A stretch of DNA of 64,000 nucleotides from an uncultured Eubacteriales bacterium (lineage in GTDB: Bacteria > Bacillota > Clostridia > Oscillospirales > Butyricicoccaceae). Shown here one piece after another: positions 23,866 to 32,987 of the stretch. The stretch's first letter is position 1. Each line of letters starts with the position of its first letter. Both the position numbers and the translations under genes were made by a program. The notes beneath the pieces are model-generated. The model was not told the DNA's origin, ran no database searches, and was given only the letters and a program-made list of their open reading frames with translations. The stretch covers positions 1-64,000 of the forward strand of contig CAKRRK010000007.1 in assembly GCA_934395135.1 (NCBI GenBank), in the 5' to 3' direction.

Positions 23866-25986
23866 CTATAAATAGGAGTGAAGCAGCGACGCAGGATACT
23901 GGCCTTCCAGAAAGTCTACGAGACAGGAGGTTCCGTCATGAAAGTAGACGCAAACGTCAAGATCGGGGTGGGAGGCCAGGGGGAGCGGGTAATCTTCTCC
24001 GCTATACAGGATGGAAGAGGGGATGGCATATGGGAAAATGGCCTGAATATCTTCCGGTGCGGTGATGGTATGGAGTTCCGGATGGTTGTAGGACACGACA
24101 TCTTCCTCATATTCTATGAAATACTGTGTAATTTCAATGTAGGAAACGTCCTCTGCGGTGTAAACGTAAGGATTGTAGCCAAACAACTCTTCCATCAGTC
24201 CCAGCGTGTTGACATACCGGGGATAAACCGCGACAAAATGCGAGGAACGATCGGTGGAAAAACAGATGGAAGCCACCGGCACGGCGGTATCCAAATAATC
24301 CCTGCCCACGGAAGCGTATTCCGCAGCCATTGTGTCCAGGAACCGCTGGACGGTCTCCCGGTCTTCCAGAATGGGATAGGCGTTGTTGCCATATAGGTCG
24401 GACAGTTCCAGGGTATAGGTTTCTGAATCCCGGTCATAGGCAAACAGCGGATGGTATTTGGTGCGGTATTCTTCGGTATAGGTGAGTTCCCTCGCCAGCC
24501 GGTCAATTTCCGCAGAAGGAAGAACATACTGCCGGGCAAACCGGCCGCCGGATTGATAATGGAAGATCAGTTCCACCGACACAGGGGCTGTGGAAGATTC
24601 GGCCGCGTCCAGCCTGATTTCCGCCGCCGAAGAAGCGGGTTGTATTTCTGCGGAATCAGGGTGATCCTCCAGATATTCTACGGCAAGCTGACTGATGCGG
24701 TAGGCAAGGTCGATGTTGTCCCGCTCCGAAAGACCGTTCGCGCCCTCCGCCTCCAGCGCGGTCCGCTCATAGGGATAGATGGCGGTCTGGAATGCATTAT
24801 CCGTAAATTCCACCGTTTGAATGTTGTCATACCGGGGAAGCTTGGTGTCGAACTGCGTTACATCCTGTTCCAGGCACACAAAGAGAACAACGGCGGCGGC
24901 GCCGAAAATCGCCAGCTGCCAAAGGCGTTTGAACAGGCAGTGAATATCAAATTCATAAATCACTTCCACAACGCAGTGGCATACCAGCGCGCCGATGGCA
25001 AAACCGATGTACAGCCAGATGTTTCCGTCCTGCCCATGCAGAATATAGCCCAATCCGAATGCGGACACAAGACACATGTAGAGTTTGAACGGAAGCCGGA
25101 TTTTATCAAAGGCCACCGCGCAGGCTGCGGCTTCTCCACGCCGGATTTTGTGGAGAAAGGCCGCAAGCGCGGAGAGGAGAACAAAGACGATGGCATAAAT
25201 CACAAGCGCCCGAACCGGTGCGGAAGAGGCCGGCGGGGCAGTATACACCGCGCCGGGATAATATTCCACGGATTCGGCGCTGGAACGCAGAAAGGATAAA
25301 ACCGGAGACGAATAATAGGATACCTCCGTAAGATACTGATCCGATAAAAACGTCTGATAAAAAATATCCTGGATTCCCGTCCACAAAGCGATGAGGCCCG
25401 CAGGAGAGAAATAAAACCAAATGGAGAGCGCGCCGGCCACCACGGTGTTGCCGCAGAGCACTGCGGAAAGAACGCCGATCGCGTAGATCACCAGAAAATA
25501 TACAAGAAACGAGCAGGCGCTGTAGAGCATAACATCGGCATGAAGGGCTTCTCCATAGCCTGCCGCCGCAATGACGGCGCAGGAAAGCAATATATGAACG
25601 AAGAAGGCAGGCAGGACGGTCAGAATGCCGCCGAAAAAATGAACGGAGAAAATTTTATTTCTCTTTATCGGTAGGCTGAAGTAAAAGTCGACTTGTTTTT
25701 TGGAATGTAAATATGAGAAAAGTTTCAGGGAACAAAGTACGGCCATTAGGGTAAGGCCGCATATTGCAAAAAGATTTGCAACCGAGACAGAAGCCTGTAG
25801 CGTTGCCAATAAATCATTGTATGCTAAAACGTCGGCTTTCGTATAGCTTAACGAAAAGGACTGAATTTCCATGATAACAGGGAGGGTTACCGCGAAAAAC
25901 GATCCGGTAAACGTTAAGATAATTGCCCATAAGTTTCTTCTTACTACACTGCCCAAAAGCTTAGAAAAGGAGCTTCCTGATGTCAT
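23866..25986 (-). CDS. ABC transporter permease with large extracytoplasmic C-terminal domain
   Basis: The 706-residue protein has about eight membrane helices in its first 370 residues (starting LWAIILTFTGSFFAV) and then about 330 residues of soluble domain with no Cys, which should face outward. This size and shape matches the permeases encoded next to YtrA-type GntR regulators (annotated DUF6449 in many Firmicutes). ATG 25986 lies inside the end of the ATPase gene (26-bp overlap) behind GGAGGTGGCAGG; an upstream start at 26007 is possible. It likely exports or senses an envelope-active compound. Confidence 0.78.
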   Translation of the reverse strand: MTSGSSFSKLLGSVVRRNLWAIILTFTGSFFAVTLPVIMEIQSFSLSYTKADVLAYNDLLATLQASVSVANLFAICGLTLMAVLCSLKLFSYLHSKKQVDFYFSLPIKRNKIFSVHFFGGILTVLPAFFVHILLSCAVIAAAGYGEALHADVMLYSACSFLVYFLVIYAIGVLSAVLCGNTVVAGALSIWFYFSPAGLIALWTGIQDIFYQTFLSDQYLTEVSYYSSPVLSFLRSSAESVEYYPGAVYTAPPASSAPVRALVIYAIVFVLLSALAAFLHKIRRGEAAACAVAFDKIRLPFKLYMCLVSAFGLGYILHGQDGNIWLYIGFAIGALVCHCVVEVIYEFDIHCLFKRLWQLAIFGAAAVVLFVCLEQDVTQFDTKLPRYDNIQTVEFTDNAFQTAIYPYERTALEAEGANGLSERDNIDLAYRISQLAVEYLEDHPDSAEIQPASSAAEIRLDAAESSTAPVSVELIFHYQSGGRFARQYVLPSAEIDRLARELTYTEEYRTKYHPLFAYDRDSETYTLELSDLYGNNAYPILEDRETVQRFLDTMAAEYASVGRDYLDTAVPVASICFSTDRSSHFVAVYPRYVNTLGLMEELFGYNPYVYTAEDVSYIEITQYFIEYEEDVVSYNHPELHTITAPEDIQAIFPYAIPSSILYSGEDYPLPLASHPDLDVCVYFHDGTSCLVDFLEGQYPASLLHSYL

Positions 25987-26860
25987 AACCTGCCACCTCC
26001 GTTTCATTTATAAATATTTCTTCCAGAGAAAGGGGAAGAACCTCAAAGAAAATCGGATCCAGGGCAAGGACTTTTTGTTCCAGTTCCTCCTTGGCGCCCC
26101 GGGCGACAAGGGTATAAATGGAGCCGCGCATTTCGGTTTTCAGAATGTCCAGGTCGGCCAGATCTCCGTCCATAACCGGGCGCTTAAACACGCACTGTAT
26201 TTTATGGATGCCCAGTTTCATGTGCTCCAGATCCCGGGACAGAAGCACGCCGCCCTTATGCAAAAGTCCTACATGGTCACAGATATCCTCCAATTCCCGC
26301 AGATTGTGGGACGCGATGACCGGCGTCAGGTTCCGATCCATGGTTTCTTCGGCAAAGATGGATTTTACCACCTGCCGTGCCACAGGATCCAGCCCGTCAA
26401 AGGTTTCGTCGCAGAAAATGTAGTCGGTTCCGGCGCATACGCCGCAGATGATGGAGACCTGCTTTTTCATTCCCTTGGAAAAGGTCTGGATCTTTCGGGT
26501 TTCATCCAGGGCAAAGGCGCGCATCAGCTGCCCGAACCGCTGGTCATTAAACTGCGGATAAGAAAGCTTATAGTAATTCTTCAGCTCCAGCGGCGTGGAG
26601 TTGGGGAAAAAATATTGTTCGTCTGAAATATAGAAACAACGGCTTTTGACCGCAACATGTTCAAACACTTCGCTGCCGTCAATGGTGACCGAACCGCTGT
26701 CCGGCTTGTAAATACCGGCCAGCATCCGCAGGAAGGTGGATTTTCCGGCGCCGTTGGAGCCGATAATGCCAAAAATATTGCCGTCCTTGATGGTGAGCGA
26801 AACCTGGTCCACCGCTTTGATGGACTGAAAGCTCTTGGATAGATTGACAGCGGAAATCAT
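25961..26860 (-). CDS. ABC transporter ATP-binding protein
   Basis: The 299-residue ATPase has Walker A GSNGAGKST (about residues 35-43), signature region FSKGMKKQ (about 128-135), Walker B YIFCDETFDGLD, and the switch His in VIASHN. The C-terminal 70 residues are a short accessory domain. It forms a transporter with the following permease. The start overlaps the GntR stop by ATGA. Confidence 0.93.
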   Translation of the reverse strand: MISAVNLSKSFQSIKAVDQVSLTIKDGNIFGIIGSNGAGKSTFLRMLAGIYKPDSGSVTIDGSEVFEHVAVKSRCFYISDEQYFFPNSTPLELKNYYKLSYPQFNDQRFGQLMRAFALDETRKIQTFSKGMKKQVSIICGVCAGTDYIFCDETFDGLDPVARQVVKSIFAEETMDRNLTPVIASHNLRELEDICDHVGLLHKGGVLLSRDLEHMKLGIHKIQCVFKRPVMDGDLADLDILKTEMRGSIYTLVARGAKEELEQKVLALDPIFFEVLPLSLEEIFINETEVAGYDIRKLLF

Positions 26861-27243
26861 ACTTCGGCACCTCCTCTTGTTTCGGTTAATATGGATTCCA
26901 GCGCCGCGGCAATGTCCGCCGCCGCAACGCCGCCCCGCCGCGCGTCCGCAATGATTTCCCGCAGTGCGGCGGTCATTTTGTGCATCGCCTGCTGGCGAAG
27001 GGCCTGCCGGTCCGCGGAAACAAAGCTGCCCCGTCCTTTGACGGAGTAAATAATGCCCCGCCCTTCCATGTCCTGATAGGCTCGCTGGATGGTGTTGGGA
27101 TTGATGGATAGGTCCAGCGCCAGCTGGCGCACGGAAGGCAGCTGGCTGTCCGTTGGAAGGATGCCCTGTCCAATCAGGTTTTCAAAACCGTCGCAAATTT
27201 GTTTGTAAATGGGCTTGCTGTCACGATAGTCAATGTGAATCAT
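26857..27243 (-). CDS. GntR-family (YtrA subfamily) regulator
   Basis: The 128-residue protein has the N-terminal winged helix of GntR (SQLPSVRQLALDLSINPNTIQRAYQDME, about residues 29-57, then GIIYSVKGRGSFVS) and a short C-terminal helical dimer domain, which is the YtrA type. YtrA regulators autoregulate ABC exporter operons and respond to cell-envelope stress. An inverted repeat in its promoter (27277-27303) is the likely operator. ATG 27243 follows GGAGG; an upstream longer frame lies inside the promoter. Confidence 0.92.
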   Translation of the reverse strand: MIHIDYRDSKPIYKQICDGFENLIGQGILPTDSQLPSVRQLALDLSINPNTIQRAYQDMEGRGIIYSVKGRGSFVSADRQALRQQAMHKMTAALREIIADARRGGVAAADIAAALESILTETRGGAEV

Positions 27244-27276
27244 AACAAAGGCGCCTCCTTTCCGGCGGAATGGGCC

Positions 27277-27303
27277 AACTGTACTAAGAATATTGGTACA
27301 GTT
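27277..27303 (-). promoter_or_regulatory. Inverted-repeat operator of the GntR/YtrA operon
   Basis: AACTGTAC (27277-27284) and GTACAGTT (27296-27303) are perfect complementary half sites separated by 11 bp. The repeat lies directly downstream of the -10 of the GntR promoter, over the expected transcription start, so binding would block initiation. Confidence 0.75.
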
Positions 27304-27332
27304 AGTATACAGCCAAAAAGAAGCGTTGTCAA
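27304..27332 (-). promoter_or_regulatory. Consensus promoter of the GntR-ABC operon
   Basis: TTGACA (27332-27327), 17-bp spacer and TATACT (27309-27304). Confidence 0.85.
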
Positions 27333-27513
27333 TAGGCGGTTTGCATGATACAATCGGTTCGAAGAGCGCGGCACTTCCTGCAATAGTTTGCCCCACAGCG
27401 GCATCCGTTTGGCATCCTCGCGGAAGAAAGGGCGCTCTATAATAGAATAGACGAAAAAAAGCGGCAAAAAGTCACAGATTGGGAAAAATTTTTTTCACAC
27501 GAAAGGGAACGTT

Positions 27514-28173
27514 ATGGTAAACATCGGGAATAGCTGGGACGCCCTCCTGGCGGAGGAATTTCAGAAAGAGTATTATCAAAAGCTCCGCCGGGTGCTGCGG
27601 TATGAATACCAGCATCATACCATTTATCCGGACATGCATGCGATCTTCAACGCCCTGCGCTATACGGCGTATGAGGATGTCCGGGCGGTCATTTTGGGCC
27701 AGGATCCGTACCATGGCCCGGGACAGGCCCACGGCCTGTGTTTTTCCGTCCAGGACGGAACGCCGCTGCCGCCTTCCCTGCAAAACATTTTTAAGGAAGT
27801 GGAGAACGAGACCGGCGCACCGATGCCCTCCTCCGGCTCTCTGGTCCGCTGGGCGCGGCAGGGCGTGCTGCTGCTGAATACGGTGCTCACGGTCCGGCAG
27901 GGCAGGCCCAATTCCCACAAGGGACTGGGCTGGGAGCGCCTGACCGACCGCGTCGTTGCTCTGCTGAACCAGCGGGAGCAGCCTCTCGTCTTTCTGCTGT
28001 GGGGAGCCAACGCGGCGGGCAAGCGTCCCCTCCTGACAAATCCCCGGCATCTGGTGCTGCAGGCCGCCCATCCAAGCCCCCTGTCTGCCTTCCGCGGTTT
28101 TTTTGGCTGCGGCCATTTTGTCAAAGCCAACGAATTTTTGCGGCAAACCGGCCAGGCGCCTGTGGTGTGGTGA
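27514..28173 (+). CDS. ung: Uracil-DNA glycosylase (family 1)
   Basis: The 219-residue enzyme removes uracil from DNA. It has the water-activating motif GQDPYHGPGQAHG (about residues 62-74), the LLLNTVLTV segment with the uracil-binding Asn, and the HPSPLSAFRGFFG minor-groove loop (His near residue 189). Length is typical for UNG. GGGAACGTT precedes ATG 27514. Monocistronic. Confidence 0.96.
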   Translation: MVNIGNSWDALLAEEFQKEYYQKLRRVLRYEYQHHTIYPDMHAIFNALRYTAYEDVRAVILGQDPYHGPGQAHGLCFSVQDGTPLPPSLQNIFKEVENETGAPMPSSGSLVRWARQGVLLLNTVLTVRQGRPNSHKGLGWERLTDRVVALLNQREQPLVFLLWGANAAGKRPLLTNPRHLVLQAAHPSPLSAFRGFFGCGHFVKANEFLRQTGQAPVVW

Positions 28174-28476
28174 ACGGACCGCCTGCCGCCAAATTCCGCT
28201 TTTTCTGGCAAATTGCATGAAAAGCCCTAAAAATTCCCCGGATTTCCTGCCATTCTTTGGAACAAATGTGAAAAGCCTCCTCCTTAAAAGCAAAATAATA
28301 TTGCAAAATGCAAAAAATAGTTTCAGCAATGTTACAGTTGTGTTACACTTGCCAAAAAAATGTTGACGGAAGAAACGCCGTGTTTTATAATCCCAGATAG
28401 AAAGAAAACTGCGGGCAAACTGCGGGGTTCCCTGCCGTCTCCGCAAATTTCTTAATTTTAAAGGAGGAAAAACAAC
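28174..28476 (+). other. Gene-free region carrying the SLH-gene promoter
   Basis: No gene is seen between ung and the SLH gene. The first 150 bases are GC-rich remnants without hairpin terminator; the last 140 hold two GTTACA direct repeats (28330-28347), the promoter (28363-28391) and the long purine-rich leader ending in AAAGGAGG. Confidence 0.6.
28363..28391 (+). promoter_or_regulatory. Strong promoter of the SLH protein gene
   Basis: TTGACG, 17-bp spacer, TATAAT. An 85-base leader then leads to a strong AAAGGAGG site at about 28461. Confidence 0.85.
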
Positions 28477-31029
28477 ATGAAGACTTTGAAAAAAGTTCTC
28501 GCACTCACACTTGTTTTCGCGCTTGCGTTAACTTGTGCAATCAGTGCGGCGGCGTATACCGATGACAGCAAGATCTCCAAGACCGAAGCGGTTGGTATGC
28601 TCTCCACACTGAACGTAATCAACGGTAAGTCTGACGGTTCCTTTGACCCATCCGGCGCGGTAACCCGTGGCGAAATGGCAAAGATGATCTACACCGTCCG
28701 CACCGGTGGTAACGACGACGCGTCGCAGTACGCTGGTCTGTCCACCAGATTTACCGACATCGCAGGCTACTGGGGCGCTGCATACGTGAAGTATTGCAAC
28801 AGCGTTGGCATCATTGCCGGCCGCTCCAACACAACCTTTGACCCGAACGCAAGCGTAACCGGGCTGGAAGTTGCCAAGATGGTTCTGGTAAACATGGGCT
28901 ATCAGGCGGACAAAGCTGGCATGGTAGGCTCTACCTGGTCCGTTGCTGTAACAAGCCTGGCTTCTGAAAACGGCCTGTTCAAGAATGTGGACGGCGACAT
29001 TGCCAAGGCTTGCGACCGTGAAAACGCGGCCCAGATCATCTACAACTCCCTGGATTGCGACATGGTGAAGTGGTCCAATGACGCGGAAGAGTTCGTAAAG
29101 CAGCAGACTGGCGTAGCAAATGCTACCGAAACAGTTGGTCAAAAGTATTTTGGCTACACCAACGTTGACGTAACTCTTGATGGCGTTACATACGACGTTG
29201 ATGACAAGGAATACACCGTTGCGGTTACCGATGACGACGCGGATGTAACGTTGGCAGCTGGTACCACATTTACAACAACGAAAGACTACAGCAAGTATGT
29301 TGGTTATGCAGTTACCCTTTCCGTGAAGGATCTGGGAGGCAAGGATGAAGCGCTTCTCGGCCTTTATGCAAAGGATACCAATGTGGCAACCACAATGACA
29401 GCAGCTGAAGTTAGAAAGAATGCTGCAGACAATGATCCGAATTTCGTACTGAACAATAAGAAGTACGAAGCAGAAATTCCGAGCACAATCATTTCTGTAA
29501 ATGGTGCAACCGTATCGGAAGACGATTTGGTTCTTGCAAACATTGTTACTTTGGTTGACCGGGACGGCAAGAGAACTGCAGGGGGCAAGTACACATTTGA
29601 ATGCATGGTTGTAACACCAGTGGAAATTGGTAAAGTAACCTATGCTGGTAAGGATTCTGTAACCATTACTTCGGTCAGCGATATGAAGACAAGCGCGCTG
29701 AAAACAGATCTGGCAGCGACAATCGATCTGGATGATGAAGATTATTCCATCGAGACCGGCCTTGCAAAGAATGATTATGTATTGATCACAAAGGGCGATT
29801 ATACAATCGACAGCAAAACGGTGATCGAAAAGATGGATGTTACCACTGCAACCATCGACTCCAAGAGCAACGCATCTTTCCTCAGCTATTTTGATCAGAT
29901 CAGAATCGGCAACGATTGGTATGTTGTTGACAAGGGCATCACAAATGCTACTTTCGCAGCTGGCGATAAGGCGGATCTTCTGATTCTCAACGGCGTTGTA
30001 GTATATAGCGATGCAAGCGCGGCAAACAAGTCGATCAATGACTTTGCCCTGTTCACCGGCGCGAACAAGAGCTATGGCACAACTTATGCAAAGCTCGTGT
30101 TCACCGACGGTACCACCAAGGAAGTAGAAGTTACTTCTGCGGACGATAACGACGATACAGTATACGGTTGGACTACTGCAAAACTCGTTACCTACGATGT
30201 ATCCAAGAACAAGTATACACTGACTGAGGCAAACGGAAGCATCCTTGGACAGACCGATTTTGACCATTATCTCTCAACCTTGGCAGGTTCTACTGGTAAG
30301 GTTAGCGATGATAACCGGGTAGACAGCAGCGCGGTCATCTTTGTGAAGGACGGCGATGGCAACTATTCTGTAGTGGATGGTGCTAAGTTTGCTGGCATGA
30401 AGAGAGCCAACGTAACTTCTTTTGCTGGTTACGACGATAAGTCCTCTTCTACTGGCTTTACCTCCATTCAGCTTGGTTATGCTGTTCTGACTGGAACAAC
30501 CTCTGTTTCTTCTGACACGCTCTACGGTTATGTAACCGCAGCACCGTACACCGAGCAGAATTCTGACAAGGAAACTGTTTCTGTCGTAGAACTCTTCAAC
30601 GGTCAGGAAACCAAGAAGTACTACTGCGATGCAGAATATAGCGACCTTGCGCAGAAGAGCATCATCTCTTACTCTCTGGATTCTGACGGTCAGGTTTGCG
30701 ATGTAGACATCCTTGGCGTATTGCCGAGCACGGTTGATTCTACCTATAGCTCTAAGGCTACTATCGATGCAATCACCGCTTACGATGGCGACAGCATCAA
30801 ACTGGAAGGCCAGGCTTCTCATACCTACAATATCACAGATGATACAGTAGTTATGACCATCAACTATAAGGATACCAAGGGCGTTGTAGGCGGCGACATT
30901 TCTGTTGCTCCGGAAGTGACCACAGGTGATTATCGTACAAATGCATTCGTTCTGTTTGATGGAACTCAGGCGGACGATGCGGATGTATCTTTCATCCTTG
31001 TTGATGTAAACGGCGATATCACGGCGTAA
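28477..31029 (+). CDS. SLH-domain S-layer-type surface protein
   Basis: The 850-residue secreted protein has a signal peptide (residues 1-26, cleavage near AAA-YT), two SLH units at the N-terminus (about residues 28-82 and 90-150; with FDPSGAVTRGEMAKMIY and TFDPNASVTGLEVAKM, plus FTDIAGYWGAAYV) and a long Thr/Asp/Val-rich beta-structured region to the end. SLH units attach such proteins to pyruvylated secondary cell-wall polymer. Codon use differs from its neighbours (frequent TCT, GTT, AAG, GAC), as expected for a very highly expressed gene, and the promoter and ribosome binding site are strong. It is probably a main component of the S-layer; only the SLH identification is certain. Confidence 0.9.
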   Translation: MKTLKKVLALTLVFALALTCAISAAAYTDDSKISKTEAVGMLSTLNVINGKSDGSFDPSGAVTRGEMAKMIYTVRTGGNDDASQYAGLSTRFTDIAGYWGAAYVKYCNSVGIIAGRSNTTFDPNASVTGLEVAKMVLVNMGYQADKAGMVGSTWSVAVTSLASENGLFKNVDGDIAKACDRENAAQIIYNSLDCDMVKWSNDAEEFVKQQTGVANATETVGQKYFGYTNVDVTLDGVTYDVDDKEYTVAVTDDDADVTLAAGTTFTTTKDYSKYVGYAVTLSVKDLGGKDEALLGLYAKDTNVATTMTAAEVRKNAADNDPNFVLNNKKYEAEIPSTIISVNGATVSEDDLVLANIVTLVDRDGKRTAGGKYTFECMVVTPVEIGKVTYAGKDSVTITSVSDMKTSALKTDLAATIDLDDEDYSIETGLAKNDYVLITKGDYTIDSKTVIEKMDVTTATIDSKSNASFLSYFDQIRIGNDWYVVDKGITNATFAAGDKADLLILNGVVVYSDASAANKSINDFALFTGANKSYGTTYAKLVFTDGTTKEVEVTSADDNDDTVYGWTTAKLVTYDVSKNKYTLTEANGSILGQTDFDHYLSTLAGSTGKVSDDNRVDSSAVIFVKDGDGNYSVVDGAKFAGMKRANVTSFAGYDDKSSSTGFTSIQLGYAVLTGTTSVSSDTLYGYVTAAPYTEQNSDKETVSVVELFNGQETKKYYCDAEYSDLAQKSIISYSLDSDGQVCDVDILGVLPSTVDSTYSSKATIDAITAYDGDSIKLEGQASHTYNITDDTVVMTINYKDTKGVVGGDISVAPEVTTGDYRTNAFVLFDGTQADDADVSFILVDVNGDITA

Positions 31030-31102
31030 TAGTAAGATCTCTCTTATTTGGTAATGTTTCGTACCAGGCAACTGGTGCAACAAACATCAAACAAACAAAC
31101 GG

Positions 31103-31128
31103 CTCCGGCGGGTTGGCCCCCGCCGGAG
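31103..31128 (+). other. GC-rich hairpin downstream of the SLH gene
   Basis: Ten pairs (CTCCGGCGGG/CCCGCCGGAG) with a six-base loop, no T tract. It may protect the 3' end of the abundant SLH mRNA or pair with the terminator 76 bases downstream. Confidence 0.5.
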
Positions 31129-31203
31129 AACCGAATCAAAAATAAGGTTCTTGCGATAAGAGCCGCATTCCCGCGAGGGATTGACAAGTAAGATAAGGGA
31201 AAA

Positions 31204-31232
31204 GGACGCAGTCTGCGTCCTTTTCTTTTTTT
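31204..31232 (+). terminator. Terminator of the SLH gene
   Basis: GGACGCA/TGCGTCC with a three-base loop, preceded by AAAA and followed by TTTTCTTTTTTT. Confidence 0.85.
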
Positions 31233-31583
31233 GTGCGGGGTTTCCTCCCAGCGGCGGACGGGGGCTCCGCGCCCGGTCTGCGCTTTGCCGCTCGTTTGCC
31301 CCCCCCTTTGGGGTATTTGCCGCGCCTGGTTGTTCCGGTGCGGGGGCGTGCCCCGCTGTGACTGCCGCCTGCGCCCTTCCCGGGGCGTTGCTCCGCCGGA
31401 GGATTGCCGCGTTCTGTCCTTTCGTTGGCACGTTTCCGGGCTTGCTCCGCCCGTTTTGCCCCTTTGGCAGGAGTTCGCCCGGGGCCTGTTTCACCGCCCT
31501 CCGCCGCTCCCGGGGCGAAAAAACAGCGCCGCCGTTTGCGCCTCTCTGCCCTCCGCAGACCGCGCCCCTGCCGGAAAATTTCC

Positions 31584-31616
31584 GTAAAAAAAAGACCGGA
31601 GGCTGTCGCCTCCGGT
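31584..31616 (-). terminator. Terminator after the TIM-barrel gene 31640-32593
   Basis: ACCGGAGGC/GCCTCCGGT with a four-base loop; on the minus strand a T8 tract follows. Confidence 0.85.
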
Positions 31617-31639
31617 TCTTTTCCGTTGTATGGGGTTTG

Positions 31640-32593
31640 TTATTTGACCACTCTGGGAACCAGTTGTTTTACAAAGTTGTAGGATTTTACCACCGTGGTG
31701 TATGGATCCATGGACTTGTCTTCCAGCTCCATCACGGCCGCGCCGTCGTAATCGAAGCGGTTCAGGATGGCAAACCATTCTTTCCACCATTCCAGGCTGT
31801 AGCCGTCGCCGGTAACGGTGCAGTTCCAGGCGCGGTTTTTCCAGTCTTCCAGGGCATGGATTTCCAGCCCGCCGTTGATATTGTAGTTGCCCCGTTCCTT
31901 GCGCAGGTCCTTGATATGGCAGTGATAGAGGGCGCCCTGCTGGCACAGATAGAGGAGCGCGTCCAGCGGCTGGCCGCCCATCCAGGTAAGGTGGCTCGGA
32001 TCCAGGTTCATGCCAATCATAGGATCTACCGCGCTGCGCAGGCGCATCAGGGTATCCACGTTGTAAACACACTGCACGCCGTGGTTTTCCAGCGCGATTT
32101 TTTCAATGCCGTAGCTCTTGGCTTTTTCCACGGTTTTAATCCAGTAAGGGATAAGCACGTCTTCCCACTGGTATTTCAGCATGTGATAATAGCTGAGGGG
32201 CCAGTAGTGGGTGACCCAGTTGGGGCATTTTTCTCCCGGGGCGCCGCCTGGCAGGCCGCTCATCATAACAATTTTTTTGATGCCCCATTCGCCGGCCAGC
32301 TGGAAGGTCTTTTCCACGCCTTTCTGATGGGCTTCGCCCTCTTCATTGGGCGCCAGCTGGTTGCCGGAGCAGTTGAGCGCGTCCAGAACAAGGCCGCGGT
32401 CCGTGATTTTTTTCATGTATTTTTTGCGGGATTCCGGGTTTGCAAGCAAATCGTCGATGTCCATATGCTTGGTGAGAGACCAGTTGCCGGTGCCGATTTC
32501 CAGCGCTTCAATGCCTCCGTCCGCAGCGGCGTCGACCATTTCCTCAAACGGGAGATAGTCAAATACGTCAGAGTACAAGCCAATTTTAATCAT
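31640..32593 (-). CDS. Sugar phosphate isomerase/epimerase (AP endonuclease 2-type TIM barrel)
   Basis: The 317-residue protein has the divalent-metal TIM barrel of the IolE/IolI/xylose-isomerase-like group. Metal-site candidates are Glu in ALENHG (about residue 165), Asp in LDPSHLTWMGG, His in CHIKD and Glu in VMELEDKS. Such proteins isomerise or epimerise sugars, sugar phosphates or dehydrate inosose; the substrate cannot be told from sequence. ATG 32593 follows AAGGAAGGG. It has its own promoter (32687-32715) and so is separate from the two genes upstream. Confidence 0.85.
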   Translation of the reverse strand: MIKIGLYSDVFDYLPFEEMVDAAADGGIEALEIGTGNWSLTKHMDIDDLLANPESRKKYMKKITDRGLVLDALNCSGNQLAPNEEGEAHQKGVEKTFQLAGEWGIKKIVMMSGLPGGAPGEKCPNWVTHYWPLSYYHMLKYQWEDVLIPYWIKTVEKAKSYGIEKIALENHGVQCVYNVDTLMRLRSAVDPMIGMNLDPSHLTWMGGQPLDALLYLCQQGALYHCHIKDLRKERGNYNINGGLEIHALEDWKNRAWNCTVTGDGYSLEWWKEWFAILNRFDYDGAAVMELEDKSMDPYTTVVKSYNFVKQLVPRVVK

Positions 32594-32686
32594 GGTTACA
32601 ATCCCTTCCTTTTTTTGAGAATACTGCTGAAACAAATGAAGCAAATAAAACGAAACATGCGCGACTTTTGCTGTGGTTTCAATAAT

Positions 32687-32715
32687 ATTATACAAAACGC
32701 CGCTGCCAAGTGCAA
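32687..32715 (-). promoter_or_regulatory. Promoter of the TIM-barrel isomerase gene
   Basis: TTGCAC (32715-32710), 17-bp spacer, TATAAT (32692-32687). Confidence 0.75.
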
Positions 32716-32872
32716 GCAATATCTTGCGAAGTTGGAATAAAAAACATGGCGTAAAATTTATATAAATTTCCCAAAAAGCGAGGAGAAAACCGGAGGAAAA
32801 GAATCTGTCCTGCGGCAAAAAGAAGGATGTCAAAATCGGGATTCTTGGACAAAACGGCGAAAGAAAGAAGAA

Positions 32873-32908
32873 AAGTGCCGGGAAAACGAATTTCGTTCTC
32901 CGGCACTT
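32873..32908 (-). terminator. Terminator after the UxaE-like gene
   Basis: AAGTGCCGG pairs with CCGGCACTT outside an internal mismatch, and AACGAA with TTCGTT inside. On the minus strand a T/C-rich tract follows. Confidence 0.7.
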
Positions 32909-32987
32909 GCTGAGAAATGCGGGTGAAAATTTGCGGCAGCAGATTTTATAAACAGCAAAAAACATTCATAGAATCTTGCGATTTTCC

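Larger units (their letters stand above)
31030..31639. other. Gene-poor GC-rich region after the SLH gene
   Basis: This holds three hairpins (31103-31128, 31204-31232, 31595-31616) and about 350 bases (31233-31590) of very C/G-skewed sequence (plus strand C-rich with poly-C and CGCC runs). Open frames here are on both strands and look like composition artefacts. No RNA gene or repeat was recognised. Confidence 0.6.
32594..32987. other. Intergenic region between two sugar-metabolism units
   Basis: The 394 bases hold the promoter of the TIM-barrel gene (32687-32715), about 150 bases with no recognised element, and the strong hairpin (32873-32908) ending the UxaE unit. The leader of about 90 bases before the TIM-barrel start contains no obvious riboswitch-like pairing. 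Confidence 0.6.

Noticed and set aside
28528..30267. 579-codon antisense frame within the SLH gene
   Set aside because: It is the shadow of the SLH gene created by its optimal-codon bias; it has no domain, no ribosome binding site and a Cys-rich random composition.
31087..31494. 135-codon minus-strand frame after the SLH gene
   Set aside because: It spans the terminator and the C-rich block; composition is low-complexity Ala/Pro/Gly/Arg.
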